Below are positions 12,571 to 24,199 of a stretch of 64,000 nt of DNA, in pieces. Both the position numbers and the translations under genes were made by a program. Under the pieces are notes generated by a model. It was given only the letters and a program-made list of their open reading frames with translations. It made no database searches and had not been told where the DNA came from. Source of the stretch: Rhipicephalus microplus (Eukaryota > Arthropoda > Arachnida > Ixodida > Ixodidae); NCBI RefSeq assembly GCF_043290135.1, contig NC_134700.1, positions 240,873,088-240,937,087 on the forward strand, in the 5' to 3' direction. Each line of letters opens with the position of its first letter. Position 1 is the first letter of the stretch.

Positions 12571-14317
12571 ACATTAGAAACGCACAAGTCTAAGCCTATA
12601 TGCATCTAGAGTGATATATTATGAAAAGGCTGTGAGCGCCTTTCGTTCTGCACTCTCTTTATCAACAATAGCTTTTAGTAACAGCAGTAGTCATTTATAT
12701 TGCAGAAAAAGAGCAATCCTATCTTTCGTTTTCTGTACGTGAAGGGTATTATTGGTGGCGTACCAATGAAAGCGAAAGGTCTTGTTTTACTTGCAAGGTG
12801 TCTTAATGGCTGCATACTTCATTGTTTCTCTTTTCCGAGCACTGATATCATCTAGTGAGTACACTACTGATGGCGATAGTAATGTCTATTTATCATATTT
12901 CGTATACCACAAATGACTTTTACTCTCAATTTAATCCTTTTTAACTGATTAGGCAGGGTTTTTCGCGTTCCCTTGTAGAATCTACATGCACCTAATGGGT
13001 GTACTCTTATGCCTGGACGATACGCCCTCAAAAAAAAGTACGCATTGAAAAAAGAGTGAGAGTGAATGATTGAGGCACTGTAATGGTGCACCAACTCGCC
13101 AGATGCAATCTTAATTCGGAATGAATTTATCATTGTTAACCTATGCATCATTGTTCAATTAAGAAGTTATCACTGTTAACTTTATCCCAAAACACTGCAA
13201 GAGTAATTTCTAAAATAGGCCGTTTGTTGGCAAGATTATTTATTGGTGCTTACCGTACACAACAGCGCGCTGCTTCTGCTTCGAAAAAAGGCGATACCTG
13301 TATAAATACCATTGGCTATCGCCAGAATGTAGCATACGACTTCATTATGATAAAAGAAATATATGACATCATAAGTCCTGCTGTGATTTGTCAGCATTCG
13401 AAGTTGATATTGTCACGTTTTTCTTAAACTGGGTTTGTGGAAGAAAATTTTCCCAAAATATGATCACACTATGAGAAGAGATTGTTCCGCACCCGAACAT
13501 ATCTTTGGTTAAGGCGTGCTGTAGGTGCGAAACACATTAGGGGCTCTGGCTCAAAGTACCAAAACAAATAGGAACCTACAGCTAAAGTTTCTATCAAAGT
13601 AGGTCGAGATAAGACCCACTGCTTCACAATTGAAGGATTTTGTTTTTCCTGCAATGGATGGCGGGCAGGCTCTAGGTTTGGAAAACTAGCATTACTGCAT
13701 GGTTGATTTGCCAGTGCAAGCCACTGAAGCGATAGCGAAACGCCAGGGCTGGTAATCAGATGCTTATATATGAAGAGATAAGCGGAGATAAAACACCAAC
13801 GAATGTGAGGTAACCCTCAGTTCCAACAGACTAGTACGTTAGCCGAGCGCCAACAAAACCGATGAACCCACAGCTTCGACACATACAAACACAAGCCAAG
13901 TCCCATTTAAAACAGGAGAATTCTCCGATATGTTCCGCATTTAGTATGGTATTGGCGTTTTAAAACAGGCGTGAAATATTTTATTGCGAAGCATTTCTTA
14001 GTAGCATGATGTCACGCGTCGTGCATCGGCGGAGATGTCCACACCCCCTTTGCGCATGCTCGCGCCTCACGTATCGTGCCATTTTTTAAAGCCACCAGAT
14101 AGCCATTGGTATTCTGTGATCCATACGCGTTTGTGGTAATGAAAAATAAAACAATGCAGGGTACAGTGATGTTCATTGAGGCTCTTACGAAAAACAAGGT
14201 GTCGTATATAGATGTAGTTTCTATAAAGGTGAGGCTGTGGGGAAAACAAGTGGCTTCAAGTGTTGCCATGACTCATCACACCAAAAACTTTTCTCGCGAT
14301 GTTCTCAAGGTCCATCA
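12571..14317. other. No gene recognised
   Basis: Only short unsupported open frames. No RT, transposase or SINE motif was found. Confidence 0.5.
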
Positions 14318-14466
14318 TTTTGATGGAGGCGAAATGAATGGTTGAGGCCCGTGTAGAGTGTGATTTTTGTGCACGTTGAAGAACGCCTGATGATCGAAAT
14401 TTCCGATGCTCTGCACTACAGCGTCTCTCATAATCATATGGTGGTTTTGGGGTGTAAAACACCATA
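14318..14466 (+). mobile_element. Ruka-type SINE, 5' truncated
   Basis: Starts near the GATGGAGGCGAAATG block and has diverged copies of the conserved body: GGCCCGTGT, GTGCACGTTGAAGAACGCC, GCACTACAGCGTCTCTCATA and ATCATATGGTGGTTTTGGGG. It runs directly into an ATT microsatellite that has replaced its normal short tail. No tRNA head is visible. Confidence 0.8.

Positions 14467-14552
<86 letters not shown>
14467..14552. repeat. (ATT)n microsatellite at SINE tail
   Basis: About 28 nearly pure ATT units directly after the SINE body, consistent with expansion of a SINE tail. The poly-Ile, poly-Leu and poly-Asn translations across it are artefacts. Confidence 0.95.
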
Positions 14553-14889
14553 GAGTCCACTATTATCATCAGGCTACCGCAAGGGCAAGCCCTAATGCAA
14601 TCAACCAATCAGGATTTATTTTAGCTTCAAAAACACTCAATAAAGCTTGGTGAGTACAGATAAAAAAGCCATAGATTAGGCTTGACAGGGTCCGAACTCC
14701 CAGGCTTACTACAAATGGTATAAAGGGTATACACAAACGCAAAACAGCCACATGGCAGTTTTCTTCACTGTAACAATACAAAAATCTTGTCATACTGAAA
14801 AAAAAACCTAAAGAAAAAAAACGAAGAATAACACTGGCCCAGCATATTGAGGGGGGGTAGAGAAATTCACCGATACTTTCATAATGATA

Positions 14890-15325
14890 CAGATGCAAAA
14901 TAGGTACGTGGAAATCTTGCGTATGTTGCTCAAAATAATTAAGTAATAGCGGTAGCGGATGTTTCAACATCCGAGTTCCGTGATGTATTCGTGTTCTCCG
15001 CGACCTCTATACTTCAGGATCCCTCAATGTGCGCACATGTTCAGCGTGAGTTAGCTCTGAGAATGCTGTGAAAATTGTGTCGTTATTTTTTGTAACCAAC
15101 TTGTAGCTTTTGTTTAAAATTGTACGATAGAGCTCATTTACTGAAAATAGGTTCACAGCCTTGAAGATTGCTGCCGTATGGGCTTTGTATGCGGCCGTAA
15201 CAATGTTTTTAATGACTCTGTTTTCAATTTCGCGCTATTTCTGAAAGTTGGTTTGGGTAGTCGTGCCCCAGACTAAATAACAATAATATAAGTTAGACAA
15301 AAATGTTGATTTGTAAACTGACATA
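14890..15325 (-). pseudogene. LINE ORF2, RT thumb/C-terminal part
   Basis: The minus-strand translation gives SNLYYCYLVWGTTTQ, then REIENRVIKNIV, FSVNELYRTI and, close to the end, LLLNYFEQHTQDF. This is the usual order of the post-palm region of CR1/Jockey-like ORF2 (the xLxYCxLVWG block followed by the LLN C-terminus). Stop codons interrupt it, including one shortly after TNFQK. It continues the RT encoded at 15955-16850 after an interruption. Confidence 0.7.
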
Positions 15326-15954
15326 TTAACAATTTGGGGTAGAAAGTAACAAAGATTGGATAATATCTCTACAGTTTTTGCAAGTATATTTCAAGGAGCC
15401 CTGGAACACTTTTCGAGCATGGACAACAAACGCAGCCAATCGGTAGGAAAGGCTCCCGACAACACGCGAGCCTAATAAAACAGCGCTGCACGTGGCCTGT
15501 AATTCACAATAAATTATCAACTTCAGCAGAAAATTGCTTTCACTTTTTTCGACAAAACATGGAAGACGCTCAAAAATTAATCGCAAAAAGCCCATCAGCC
15601 ATTGGCTGATTTGAACATGGCGCACTTCGTCATTACAGAGATCACCGCGGGAGGCCACGATTTATCCATGCGTGCTCACGCGGTCACACTGAGAAGGCCG
15701 TGCATTCAAAGAAAAAAGGAAAAAAAAGTGCTCAACGTCACGAGGCGCACGTGACGTTTTTCTTTGCCCCGGCCATTTCTTTCTGCTTAGCCTCCAGCGC
15801 TTTCGTCGAGACGAGAGAATAGCGAATGCAATTGCAGCATGCGACAAATGTTTGTAACTCCACCTACTCTGGACGAATTTTTAAATCTTTTGTGGCGTTA
15901 AATTCGTGAGGCAATGAGCTCTTCCCGTGAATTCATTCCATGATTATTTGAAAA
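15326..15954. other. Unidentified insertion inside a LINE
   Basis: About 630 bases separate the LGVIF block of the RT (ending near 15955) from the next expected block, SNLYYC (starting near 15320). In intact relatives these lie only a few dozen codons apart. The inserted sequence has no motif I recognise. It could be another element or local rearranged DNA. Confidence 0.5.
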
Positions 15955-16850
15955 CGTGTTTCCGGCCGCTTTAAAGTGGCATTTGCTTGATCTTTCCGGG
16001 TCTTATACTTTTCAAAAATGACTCCCAGGCTTCCAGCAACGCGCGATAATTCTGTAGTTGACGAATTTAACTTAACACTGTTTGTGATGTTCAGGGATTT
16101 GTTCTGTGGCAGAAATGTAACAGCTTTCGTTTTTGCCGCGTATAAGTACACAGAGTTTTTGATACTCCAAGTGTGAACTTTATTTAGGATTACGTCGCAT
16201 TTGTCTATGAGGTATGGAGCGTCTCGTCCTGTAGTAAAAATACTTGTATCGTCGGCGTAAATGATAGGCTTAGCATTTATACAAATATTTATTACATCAT
16301 TTACCTATATATTAAAGAGCAATGGGCCCAAAACGCCAGCCTGATGCACACTAGCCTTAATTAGCTTGAATTCGGATACAACACAACTAATAGTGACTTG
16401 ATGGCGCCGATGATAGAAGTAAGAAATTATAAGCTTTAAGAAAGTACCTCAAACGTCATAATGCTGCATATTCTCAAACAATGAATAGTGGTTAATCAAA
16501 TCAAGTGCTTTTGAGTAGGCAATGAATATGCCGAGTATACAAAGATGATCTTCGAAAGACTGAAAGATTTGCTCCTTTTTGGAGCCGTCTCAGTTGAACA
16601 TCCCCTTCGGAAACCAAAAGACAAAGTGTAATAATGTTATGCTTCCTTGAAAAACTGGACATGAGTTTATATATCAGTTTTTTGATGCATTTAGAAAAGA
16701 CCAGAATAATGAAAATTGGCCTATAGTTACAGAACTCATCAATGTCACCATATTTGAATATAACAGTTACCTTTCACATCTGGAGTTGTTTGGGAAATGT
16801 GCCAACAAAAAACATACGATTAATAATTTGTTCTAGAATCAATGTGATCC
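15955..16850 (-). pseudogene. LINE ORF2, RT fingers/palm part
   Basis: Minus-strand motifs in order: a block with DEFCNYRPIFIILVFSKC (fingers; RPI), then KALDLINHYSLF, a decayed QGS/LGPLL region near 16320-16340, the catalytic YADDT at 16248-16259, the KCDVILNKVHTW block, and AKTKAVTFLP with SLGVIF near 15990. The palm motif is preserved as YADD. At least one stop or frame change separates the blocks, so it is inactive. The blocks are those of the CR1/Jockey group of non-LTR retrotransposons. Confidence 0.75.
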
Positions 16851-17093
16851 CCGCCGCGGTGGTCTAGTGGCTAAGGTACTCGACTGTGGACCCAGAGGTT
16901 GCGGGATTGAATGCCGGCTGTGGTGGCTGCATGTTCGATGGAGGTGAAAATGCTGTAGGCCCGTGCGCTCAGATTTGAGTGCACGTTGAAGAACCTCCAG
17001 TGGTCCGAATTCCCGGAGTTCTCAACGACGGCGTCCCTCATTATCATATGGTGGTTTCGGGACGCTGGACTCCAGATATCAATGAATTAGAAT
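16851..17093 (+). mobile_element. Full-length Ruka-type SINE inserted in a LINE
   Basis: Starts CCCCGCCGCGGTGGTCTAGT, a tRNA-like head with an A-box, followed by a B-box-like GGGATTGAATGCC and then the full conserved body through GGTGGTTTCGGGACG. The LINE reading frame resumes on its far side (VIDIIAPI then LILEQIINRM). The flanks hold a probable 14-bp target duplication, AGAATCAATGTGAT on the left and AGAATCGGTGCAAT on the right; the 10 of 14 matches differ only by transitions. Confidence 0.85.
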
Positions 17094-17125
17094 CGGTGCA
17101 ATAATGTCGATTACATGCATGACAA

Positions 17126-18984
17126 TTCATGACCAATTCATGCACGACGCCTCCCTTTAACATAGTAGACCCCGTTAAAGCAACCACGTGAGCTAAAAGC
17201 TGCATATATGGTAGTTTTGAACCGAACGAACACGCTTCTGAGTTGCCGAAAGGAAAAAGAAACAAAGCAATGCTGCCCCCGTGTTCCTGCCCGTATATGT
17301 TTAACAAGGTTTGTAATAGTATGCATAAACGTTGGTTCTTCTCGTAAAGCAGCCCAGATTACTTTTGCCAAATCTCAATGCCAGAATACTAGACATTTTT
17401 CGTGTTTCATTTAACAGACAAGTGCCAGCACATTTTTAGCTCAAGCAAACAACTCTAAGAAAGCAACAGTGACAGCATGCACGAGCTGCTTTTATGTGTC
17501 ACAAGGGGCCACCACGCAGTTTTCATGGCCTGTGTATAAGGCTGGAACTAAGCTCAAGACTCAGGTTAAAGCACAAACACTGCAATAGAGAACAAACAAA
17601 ATACATTAGAAAGACAAGGTTACGAGGGAGGAAGAAGGGGATCACATGAATAAAGTGGCACATAGTGAGCAAGAATATCTCGGATAGTTGTATATAAATC
17701 CTTTTACGATCAGCTTCATGAGCAGCGGGCTTTTGTAACCCTGGCCGCTGCTGGCGAGATACTTCACGCGTGAGCGCCTTTTTCTATTTTCGTAATAGCA
17801 GCGGTGGACACTGGCCGCACGGTATACAGCGCCCGCCACATTTCGTTCGTACTCGCCTTCGCTCCGACGTGTGCTTGTTGTGTTTGTTCGCTTGCTTTTT
17901 TCACCCTATTTTCCCCCTTTTCATTCATCCTGTCATGCCTCGTAAAAGAAACGACACGGACGATGCCTCTGTCGTTGAGCCAGAGCACGGGGGCTGGGGC
18001 ATTGAAAACATGGCCCTCTTTTACTTCCTCGTTCCCTTCTCCTTCAAACTTTGAACGCATCTGTCGTCATTCATGCTCTCAAAAGAGCGCTTCTTTATCA
18101 CGTATATTTTTTCCGGAGGCTTGCCTCGGACGCTTCAATGCCACATCAGTGCACCACCACACGTATATGTTTATTTTTTTTTCACAGTTTCGGCGTGTTC
18201 TTTATGCGGTATCCATATATCATGCTCACACCTTTTTACTCTGTTTTCCATTTTGTACGATTGTGAACGAGGCAACGGTGCACGAGCGTGAGAGACGCGC
18301 TTTATTACAGCCTGCTTGTGCCACGACTGCCGATACCTTGACGAAAAGAAGCCGGCTTCCCCTATTCCTTTCTGCTTACCCCCATCGTCTCTGTCAGGTC
18401 GTTGCCACATCCACGCCTTTCTTTGTGGGTGACTCCGTATTTATCTCCGCGACGCCTTCTATACCCGAATTGGCATACGCTATATACTTCTCACCTTCGC
18501 CTTTGCGTTTAGGCTGGGACGAGTGATGGTCTATGCAGTCGGGCCGTCCCTGTGGTGAATGAAGCCACCCTCGTCCCACCCCTCTCGGAGGTCATATGCG
18601 ACACGACATGCCGACATGAATGCATAACAAAGTAGCCGTTGTTAATTTTGTCTTATTTGCATTGTTATAGCTTGAAATGCATGTACATAAGGGGGGGGGG
18701 GTGGTGGTAAACATGCCTGTAAATGTAGTGTAGGTGTAGGTCCTCACAAGAAACTGCGGAGCTGGGCAGCCTTTTTTGTTTCCCTCCCGTTTTCTCTGTG
18801 TTTTCTCTTGTCTCTCTTGTACTCTTTTCCAGTTTTTCCTGTCTTTGCTTGTATTTATTTCATGTTGTTTTTATTTTTCTTCTTATTTTCTTTCTTTGTC
18901 TCTTTCTATTTCTAGTTTGATTACTTTTCATGGATATTCGTGGTTTAAGTTGTCATGTTTCCCTAGCCATAGTAGTAAAGTCAG
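17126..18984. other. No gene recognised
   Basis: An open frame on the plus strand runs 17804-18526 (240 codons) but is Ser/Phe/Pro-rich without a domain. A second frame has an acidic/basic start at 17936 (MPRKRNDTDD) and stops at 18054. Neither has codon or motif support, so neither is called as a gene. Confidence 0.5.
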
Positions 18985-19085
18985 CCCTTTTATTCCCCTT
19001 ACCCCCTCCCTAGTGCAATGTAGCCTACCAGGCTCAGCCATAGTTAACCTCCCTGCCTTTCGTTTATCCTTATCATCTCTCTTGC
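18985..19085 (+). mobile_element. LINE 3'-end fragment
   Basis: CCCTAGTGCAATGTAGCCTACCAGG followed by TAGTTAACCTCCCTGCCTTTCG matches the shared 3'-terminal block of the RNase H LINE family, with substitutions. It is preceded by a T-rich stretch and has no coding sequence. Confidence 0.65.
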
Positions 19086-19844
19086 TCCGCACTTGATATC
19101 ATTTAGGAGGCACTCGATGTACAAAGAGGAAAACGACTTCTCTTTGGTGCCAGCGGGCGCTCATTGCGCTACAGTTATCTATGCTATATGTTGTTTCGTC
19201 CACGTTTATATCTTCCTCAATGTGCTCGAAGAACAAGATCTGGACGACACGTTAAAGTCGTCATCGCATACTCAAAGAACTAAAACAAGAACACTTCTCT
19301 TTGGCGTGATGAGCGCATGCTCAGTGTGCTACAGTTCGCCGTGCTATATATGCGTCTGCCAGAGTTACACCAAGTGACGACGACAGCATACGACAGCCTA
19401 ACCACATAAGGCTACGCACTGGGAAGACGCCATTTTTTGCCCTCACCTGGCCATGTGCGCCTTCAGCTTGCATTTTAGTGCCGCCCTGTGCATCGAGCTC
19501 GCCACACCAGCATGCAGATGCGTGTACGTGCGCGCTTGCAAGATTACACGCTTGATTAACGGCTGTTATGGTGCTAGCGAGTACGTGCATTTCGGCCTCT
19601 CTTACTTTTCAAATACAGTTATTTGTTTATTTCTAGCGGTGCATCCGAAAGGACGGGCTTACTTGCGCTGTATGATTTAGTGCAACCTCATTATCATGGC
19701 CAAGGAGTTGCGTATGTGTTTCTAATGCGAGAGGTACAGGCTAACTTAAGTAGGACAGTTGCACTTTTTTTTCTCCACTCTAGTTCATACTCCTGATTTG
19801 GAGATTTGATTTCATTTTTTCTGTATCTCTGTGCCTTTTTAACA
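19086..19844. other. No gene recognised
   Basis: Only short unsupported open frames. No motif found. Confidence 0.5.
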
Positions 19845-19945
19845 ACCCCTGTTTGCCATTTTTTCCTTCCCTACTGCATGGCGTAGGAACCGTGATGTTG
19901 GATATCGCTAACCTGCAAGCTTTGCCTCTTTGTTTCGTTCACCAT
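19845..19945 (+). mobile_element. Diverged LINE 3'-end fragment
   Basis: TTCCCTACTGCATGGCGTAGGAACCG followed by GCTAACCTGCAAGCTTTGCC resembles the same 3'-terminal block but is more diverged than the copies at 12470, 18985 and 29225. Confidence 0.45.
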
Positions 19946-21370
19946 GTGTGTCAGAAATAACTCGGGAAGAATATTTTTAATCGGATGGTCTACTTTACAA
20001 AAAACCGGTATTTAAAAACGCCTTTCCGTTTCATGCTCTATTCCACGTTTCCCTGCTTGTCGAAAATCAATGTTGACGCTGCGTTCAGGTATCTTCATTG
20101 TTCACTTGAGTTAGGGCCAAAAATACATTACTTCAATAAATTGGCTTTCCCAAAAAACAAAGCTTAACGGCTCGCCAAACTCGACCTCATAGTTTCTAAG
20201 GTCGCACACACCTATATTTTTAAACATTTACGCTATACAGTGACACAAGACTGCGAGTTGCATGATATTGCAAGAATGAGTCATACGGAGAACAGATTAG
20301 TGCCGTTGCACAACTCGACAAGACGCCAAAATTGCTATCAAAAGAGCTATGCAGGGCTTATTCAGTCTCTCGAGAAGTAGCAAGTTTTCTTTGGCCACAT
20401 CACCTAACAAAATATTGAATAAGGTTGAGTGCCAACCTTTTAACCTTTCCCTTCGGGTGGCGTAAGAAAAGAAACATAAATCGGTGGTGCGCTCACGTTA
20501 CGCATATTGCGCAATCAAACCAGATTGTCTGCTCATTCGAAAGCACCACATTCATGTTAAACTTTTTTTTTTTAAGGAAGCAGCTCTAAGGCGGCCGTTG
20601 CAGCACTAAGCGGCGTCGCCGTCGCCGCTGCCTTCACTGCCGGTGGCGTAACCGCGCGAACGATTGCGTGTTTCTGAAATTGGGCAAACTCCCCTACCAC
20701 GTACAGGAGATGTGAGTGTGAAACGAAAACGACGCATTTGTCACTGGAATCAGGCACTTGCTATCAGTCTCCGTGCTCCATGTTCGCTCCCTTGCCGGAC
20801 ATGCCAAGGATACACATCACGATTCCTTTCTTCGGCATGCATTTAAGCTTTGACTTTTTGAAGCTTGGACGAATTCCAGACAACTTCTCCAGGTCGTAAA
20901 CTACCAGCGGCTGCGTACTTGCATAAGGACATGTCTGCAGTACCGATCGAAATATATTTGGCACTTCAGATGAAGCTGGCGAACTTTGTGCCGCAAAGTT
21001 GGGCAATGTCTTGCTGGTAAGGGCTTGGTACTTCTCCCCCAAGGCGCTTACCAAAGACGTCATGCACTACCTGTGCCTCTCATTAACAGCACATCGATGC
21101 ACATTCATGTTAGTTGTGAGTGACTAATATAAACACGAAACTGAACGACACATTTGCTAGCACTTTCTACCATCTTAACTAATTCCACTGATGTGAAATC
21201 GCGAAACACTTGCATAGGCATCACTTTTGGGAACCAGACATAAGTGCAGCAAGTCGAACACATAAGCACTCACTCCTCCGACTACAAAGCTTCCTTCAAT
21301 CGTAACAATAGAAGACAGGCAGACATGTGTTCCCTAATGCGGAAGTTGTGAAAAATAATGATTGGTATGC
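19946..21370. other. No gene confirmed; one unexplained minus-strand frame
   Basis: Mostly AT-rich sequence. The only stretch with protein-like composition is on the minus strand at 20572-21063 and is listed separately. Confidence 0.5.
20764..21063 (-). other. Unrecognised open frame, 99 codons
   Basis: I do not recognise this product. It begins MTSLVSALGEKYQ, has a Lys-rich middle (SFKKSKLKCMPKKG) and ends near KGANMEHGD. A further minus-strand frame follows at 20572-20757 with an Ala/Thr-rich end. Composition is more protein-like than that of neighbouring frames, but there is no domain, and I could not identify splice sites or a promoter. It could be an exon, a decayed element fragment or chance. 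Low confidence. Confidence 0.2.
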
Positions 21371-21385
21371 AACTGCAATTTCATG

Positions 21386-21628
21386 CCCCGATGCGGTGGT
21401 CTAGTGGCTAAGGTACTTGGCTTCTCACCCGCAGGTCGTGCTATCGAATCCCCGTTGTTGCGGCTGCATTTTCAATGGAGGCGAAAATGATGTAGGCCAG
21501 TGTGCTCAGACTTGGGTGCACGTTAAGGAACCCCGGGTGATTGAAATTTCTGGAGTCCTCCACTATTGCATCTCTCATAAGCATATAGTGTTTTGGGGTG
21601 TTAAACCCCATATTTCAACAAATCTATC
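21386..21628 (+). mobile_element. Full-length Ruka-type SINE with target duplication
   Basis: Starts CCCCGATGCGGTGGTCTAGT (tRNA-like A-box), with a B-box region TCGTGCTATCGAATCCCC. The complete body follows through GTGCACGTTAAGGAACCCC to GTGTTAAACCCCATA and a short A-rich tail. Flanking 15-bp repeats AACTGCAATTTCATG (21371-21385) and AACTGCAATTCAATG (21629-21643) match at 13 of 15 positions, as expected for LINE-mediated insertion. Confidence 0.9.
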
Positions 21629-21643
21629 AACTGCAATTCAATG

Positions 21644-24199
21644 CATGTGTCCGTCAAACTGTTTGTTTCAACTTCTCGCAAAATCAAAAGACCTAACGAG
21701 TGTGCTCAGGATTCTCATCATACAGTGTGGTTATCGTCAGGGACTTCTGTGTGGGTGTGTTTCTCCACTTTCTATGCTTATTTTTTACCCGGTTTCCCAT
21801 TGTCCGCCCTGAAGACGTACGACGGGGCATAGTCTCGGAAAAAACCCTTATCATGCCTTAGAAGTGCAGCTAAGATTGGCGAAAGAGCGTTGCCGGTACT
21901 AAAAGACGCACCCTCTACTTATCTCAGAAATTCCAGTCAGCTTTTGTTTCTTCTTAGGTTTCGTCTTGTTTCGGCCACATTGCGGGAAGGAACAAAGCTG
22001 ACGCAACAAATGTTATCCGGCTTCACGACCGCCTTATCCCGCCGTAGCGTCGCCTCGTTGGACTCACAGGGGGTAGTCTGTGCCGAGAGATCCACTTTTC
22101 TCTATACAGGTGTCTTCCAGGCTCTGTAGCCCTGTGAGGCCCACTGCTTTTTTAGGCTGAAATCCCTGCCTTTCGATTCAAGATATCACGTGGTCTGTGT
22201 TCGACCACTTTTTGTTGTGCAAAAGTGTGGTTGTTGCTTAACACACAGTGTAAAAATATTGCAGCTTCTTGTTATTTCTCTGGAGCAGCGGTGTTTAGTA
22301 AATGCCCCAAAAAAGCCGTTTTCGTTATCAGCGGGTCTACCCAATCATTCTTCAACTTCTAATCATAAACAACATAGGAGCGCTTCGCGTGGCATAATGT
22401 ACGTGTCAGGAAAAAAACTACTTAGGTTAGTTTTTTTCTTATCTTCAGAGTCTTTCTGTACACCTTTCATGCACTTCAACCAAAATCTCATGGTTTGTCA
22501 CGATGAAGTAGACATTGTTCTTTATTTTTTTATCTATTATGATTTCTTAAGCAAAGGGCGACCATGTTACCACCAAAAGTAATAGCAGCCCTAATATAAG
22601 AAAGAATAACATTGCGAATTGGGCACGGGTGCATTTCAAGCTGCAGCGCCAGTTGTCCCTAGAGCGGGTAGCTACAGAGAGTGCAAGAGCTGTCACTTTT
22701 CGATTTGTTGCGCACTGGAAGAACTGAATGTCGTACGTAAGCCGAGCTTACGTGTCGAGGCAAGAGAACCGTCTCACCGCAGAAGCTCGGGCACACGGTA
22801 GCCGCGGGGAACTTCATGAGTGAGAACTCCGCTGGGATAGTCCGATTTCAGATTCTGCAGGAGCAGGGAAATGCACCGCAGACAAGGGTCTTTAGAGTAG
22901 GCTTCACCTTGATGAAAATTGCCGCTCTGACACAAATCGCGAGAGTGCATGCGAGAACAGTGTATGTGCCCTGCAAAGCCGCGACATTTGCGAAAGTTCC
23001 AGCATCAATAAAAGAGGAATTGCCTGACGTTTTTCTGCCATGAAGCAAGAAGAACGCAACTGGAATTACGTAGAAAGCTATAAATAAAAAGCAAAATATT
23101 TGAACGATCTAACGCCGCGTACTGAGCGAACCTTCTCCTTCAGCTTCAAGTGAAGCGCGTGCGTTTCTGCAAAGGATGTTGTCAGCAGCGCGTGTTTGAT
23201 GAGATCTCTGATTGGCCCTACGTAAAGCTTCAAAACAGAGAGGAGACTATTTTTGTGTAGGGGCTTGTTTTTCTTAGGTCCCTTTCGAACATACATATAT
23301 TTGCCCTTTCAAGAGGTAAGATCGCACCGCTTGCTCTCAATGTATGCATTCTAGGCGACTCGGAGCTCAATTAGAGCCCCGAGTCGCATAGCCTAAAACA
23401 ACTACGCAGATAATTTTTTTATCATTCAACCTCCCCGCAGTATGGTACATCAAACAACGTTTCTGGATTCTCCAGTAACTATTTGCGCTTAAAAAATTTA
23501 AAATACAGCGCAGAAAGATAGTCTCATGCTTCTTTGAATCACGTCTGATGCGAGTGCCAATTTTAGAGAAAATAAAATTTCAAAAACTTCAGTCATGCCG
23601 CCTTACTTAAGTTCGGCTCTTGCTTTTTTCCATAACACAGGATTGGTTTCGAAGAGGGCATGAACGAGATGTAGTCTGTTATAGAATACCATATTGCGAA
23701 TTCAAAGGTTTTTAGGTAAATCAGTCAATGTTTAAGCAGCAGGCAATAATCTGGGAACTACTTTGACTACCAGCTCACAGTGACGTCATCATAAGCCCCA
23801 CCATCGTCAGCGTGACAGCTGGACCAACAAAATATATGTTCATCAACACTGTTTCACACGAAACTAGCTCTTTTGACTCTATGGCTATTTTAGTTACTAA
23901 AGTGTATATTTCACTAGTGATTTTTTTATGCTTGTGTGTGTGTCATGGGCATAAATTATTCATTTATACAGATACTTTACGTGTACAGCGATTGAAATTA
24001 GTTCACTCCTTGAATTTTAAGGCGTAGTTGAACTATTTGACCATTACTTAGGAGCAGTTTACGGCTTTTATGTAAAAAAAATGCAAAGTCTGCTATAAGT
24101 GGCGCGAGGCTTCAAACAGTGAACCTGGACGATTATGAAGACAAATCTAGTTGCTCCTTGGCAGAGTGAGAAAGAAAAAAAAACAGGAAAAGCGATGAA
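21644..24199. other. No gene recognised
   Basis: Short open frames only, including ones at 22190-22582 and 22816-23043 that have no motif or context. No transposon motif found. Confidence 0.5.

Larger units (their letters stand above)
14850..17125 (-). mobile_element. CR1/Jockey-like LINE, broken and nested
   Basis: On the minus strand, pieces of one ORF2 run from about 17125 to 14890: upstream fingers (VIDIIAPI), then fingers and palm at 16850-15955, then the C-terminal part at 15325-14890. The element is split by a SINE (16851-17093) and by about 630 bases of unrelated sequence (15326-15954). Stops and frameshifts occur throughout. The 3' side towards 14570 is probably its UTR, but I cannot define the end. 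Confidence 0.75.

Noticed and set aside
14315..14653. Frames with poly-Asn, poly-Ile or poly-Leu
   Set aside because: They are translations of the ATT microsatellite and its SINE.
16851..16935. tRNA gene on the basis of A- and B-box sequences (also at 21386 and 50945-51025)
   Set aside because: The boxes are the tRNA-derived heads of SINEs; no cloverleaf with a full acceptor stem is formed and the SINE body follows directly.
17804..18526. 240-codon plus-strand frame
   Set aside because: Ser/Phe-rich composition, no domain, overlapping open frames on the same strand, no splice or promoter support.
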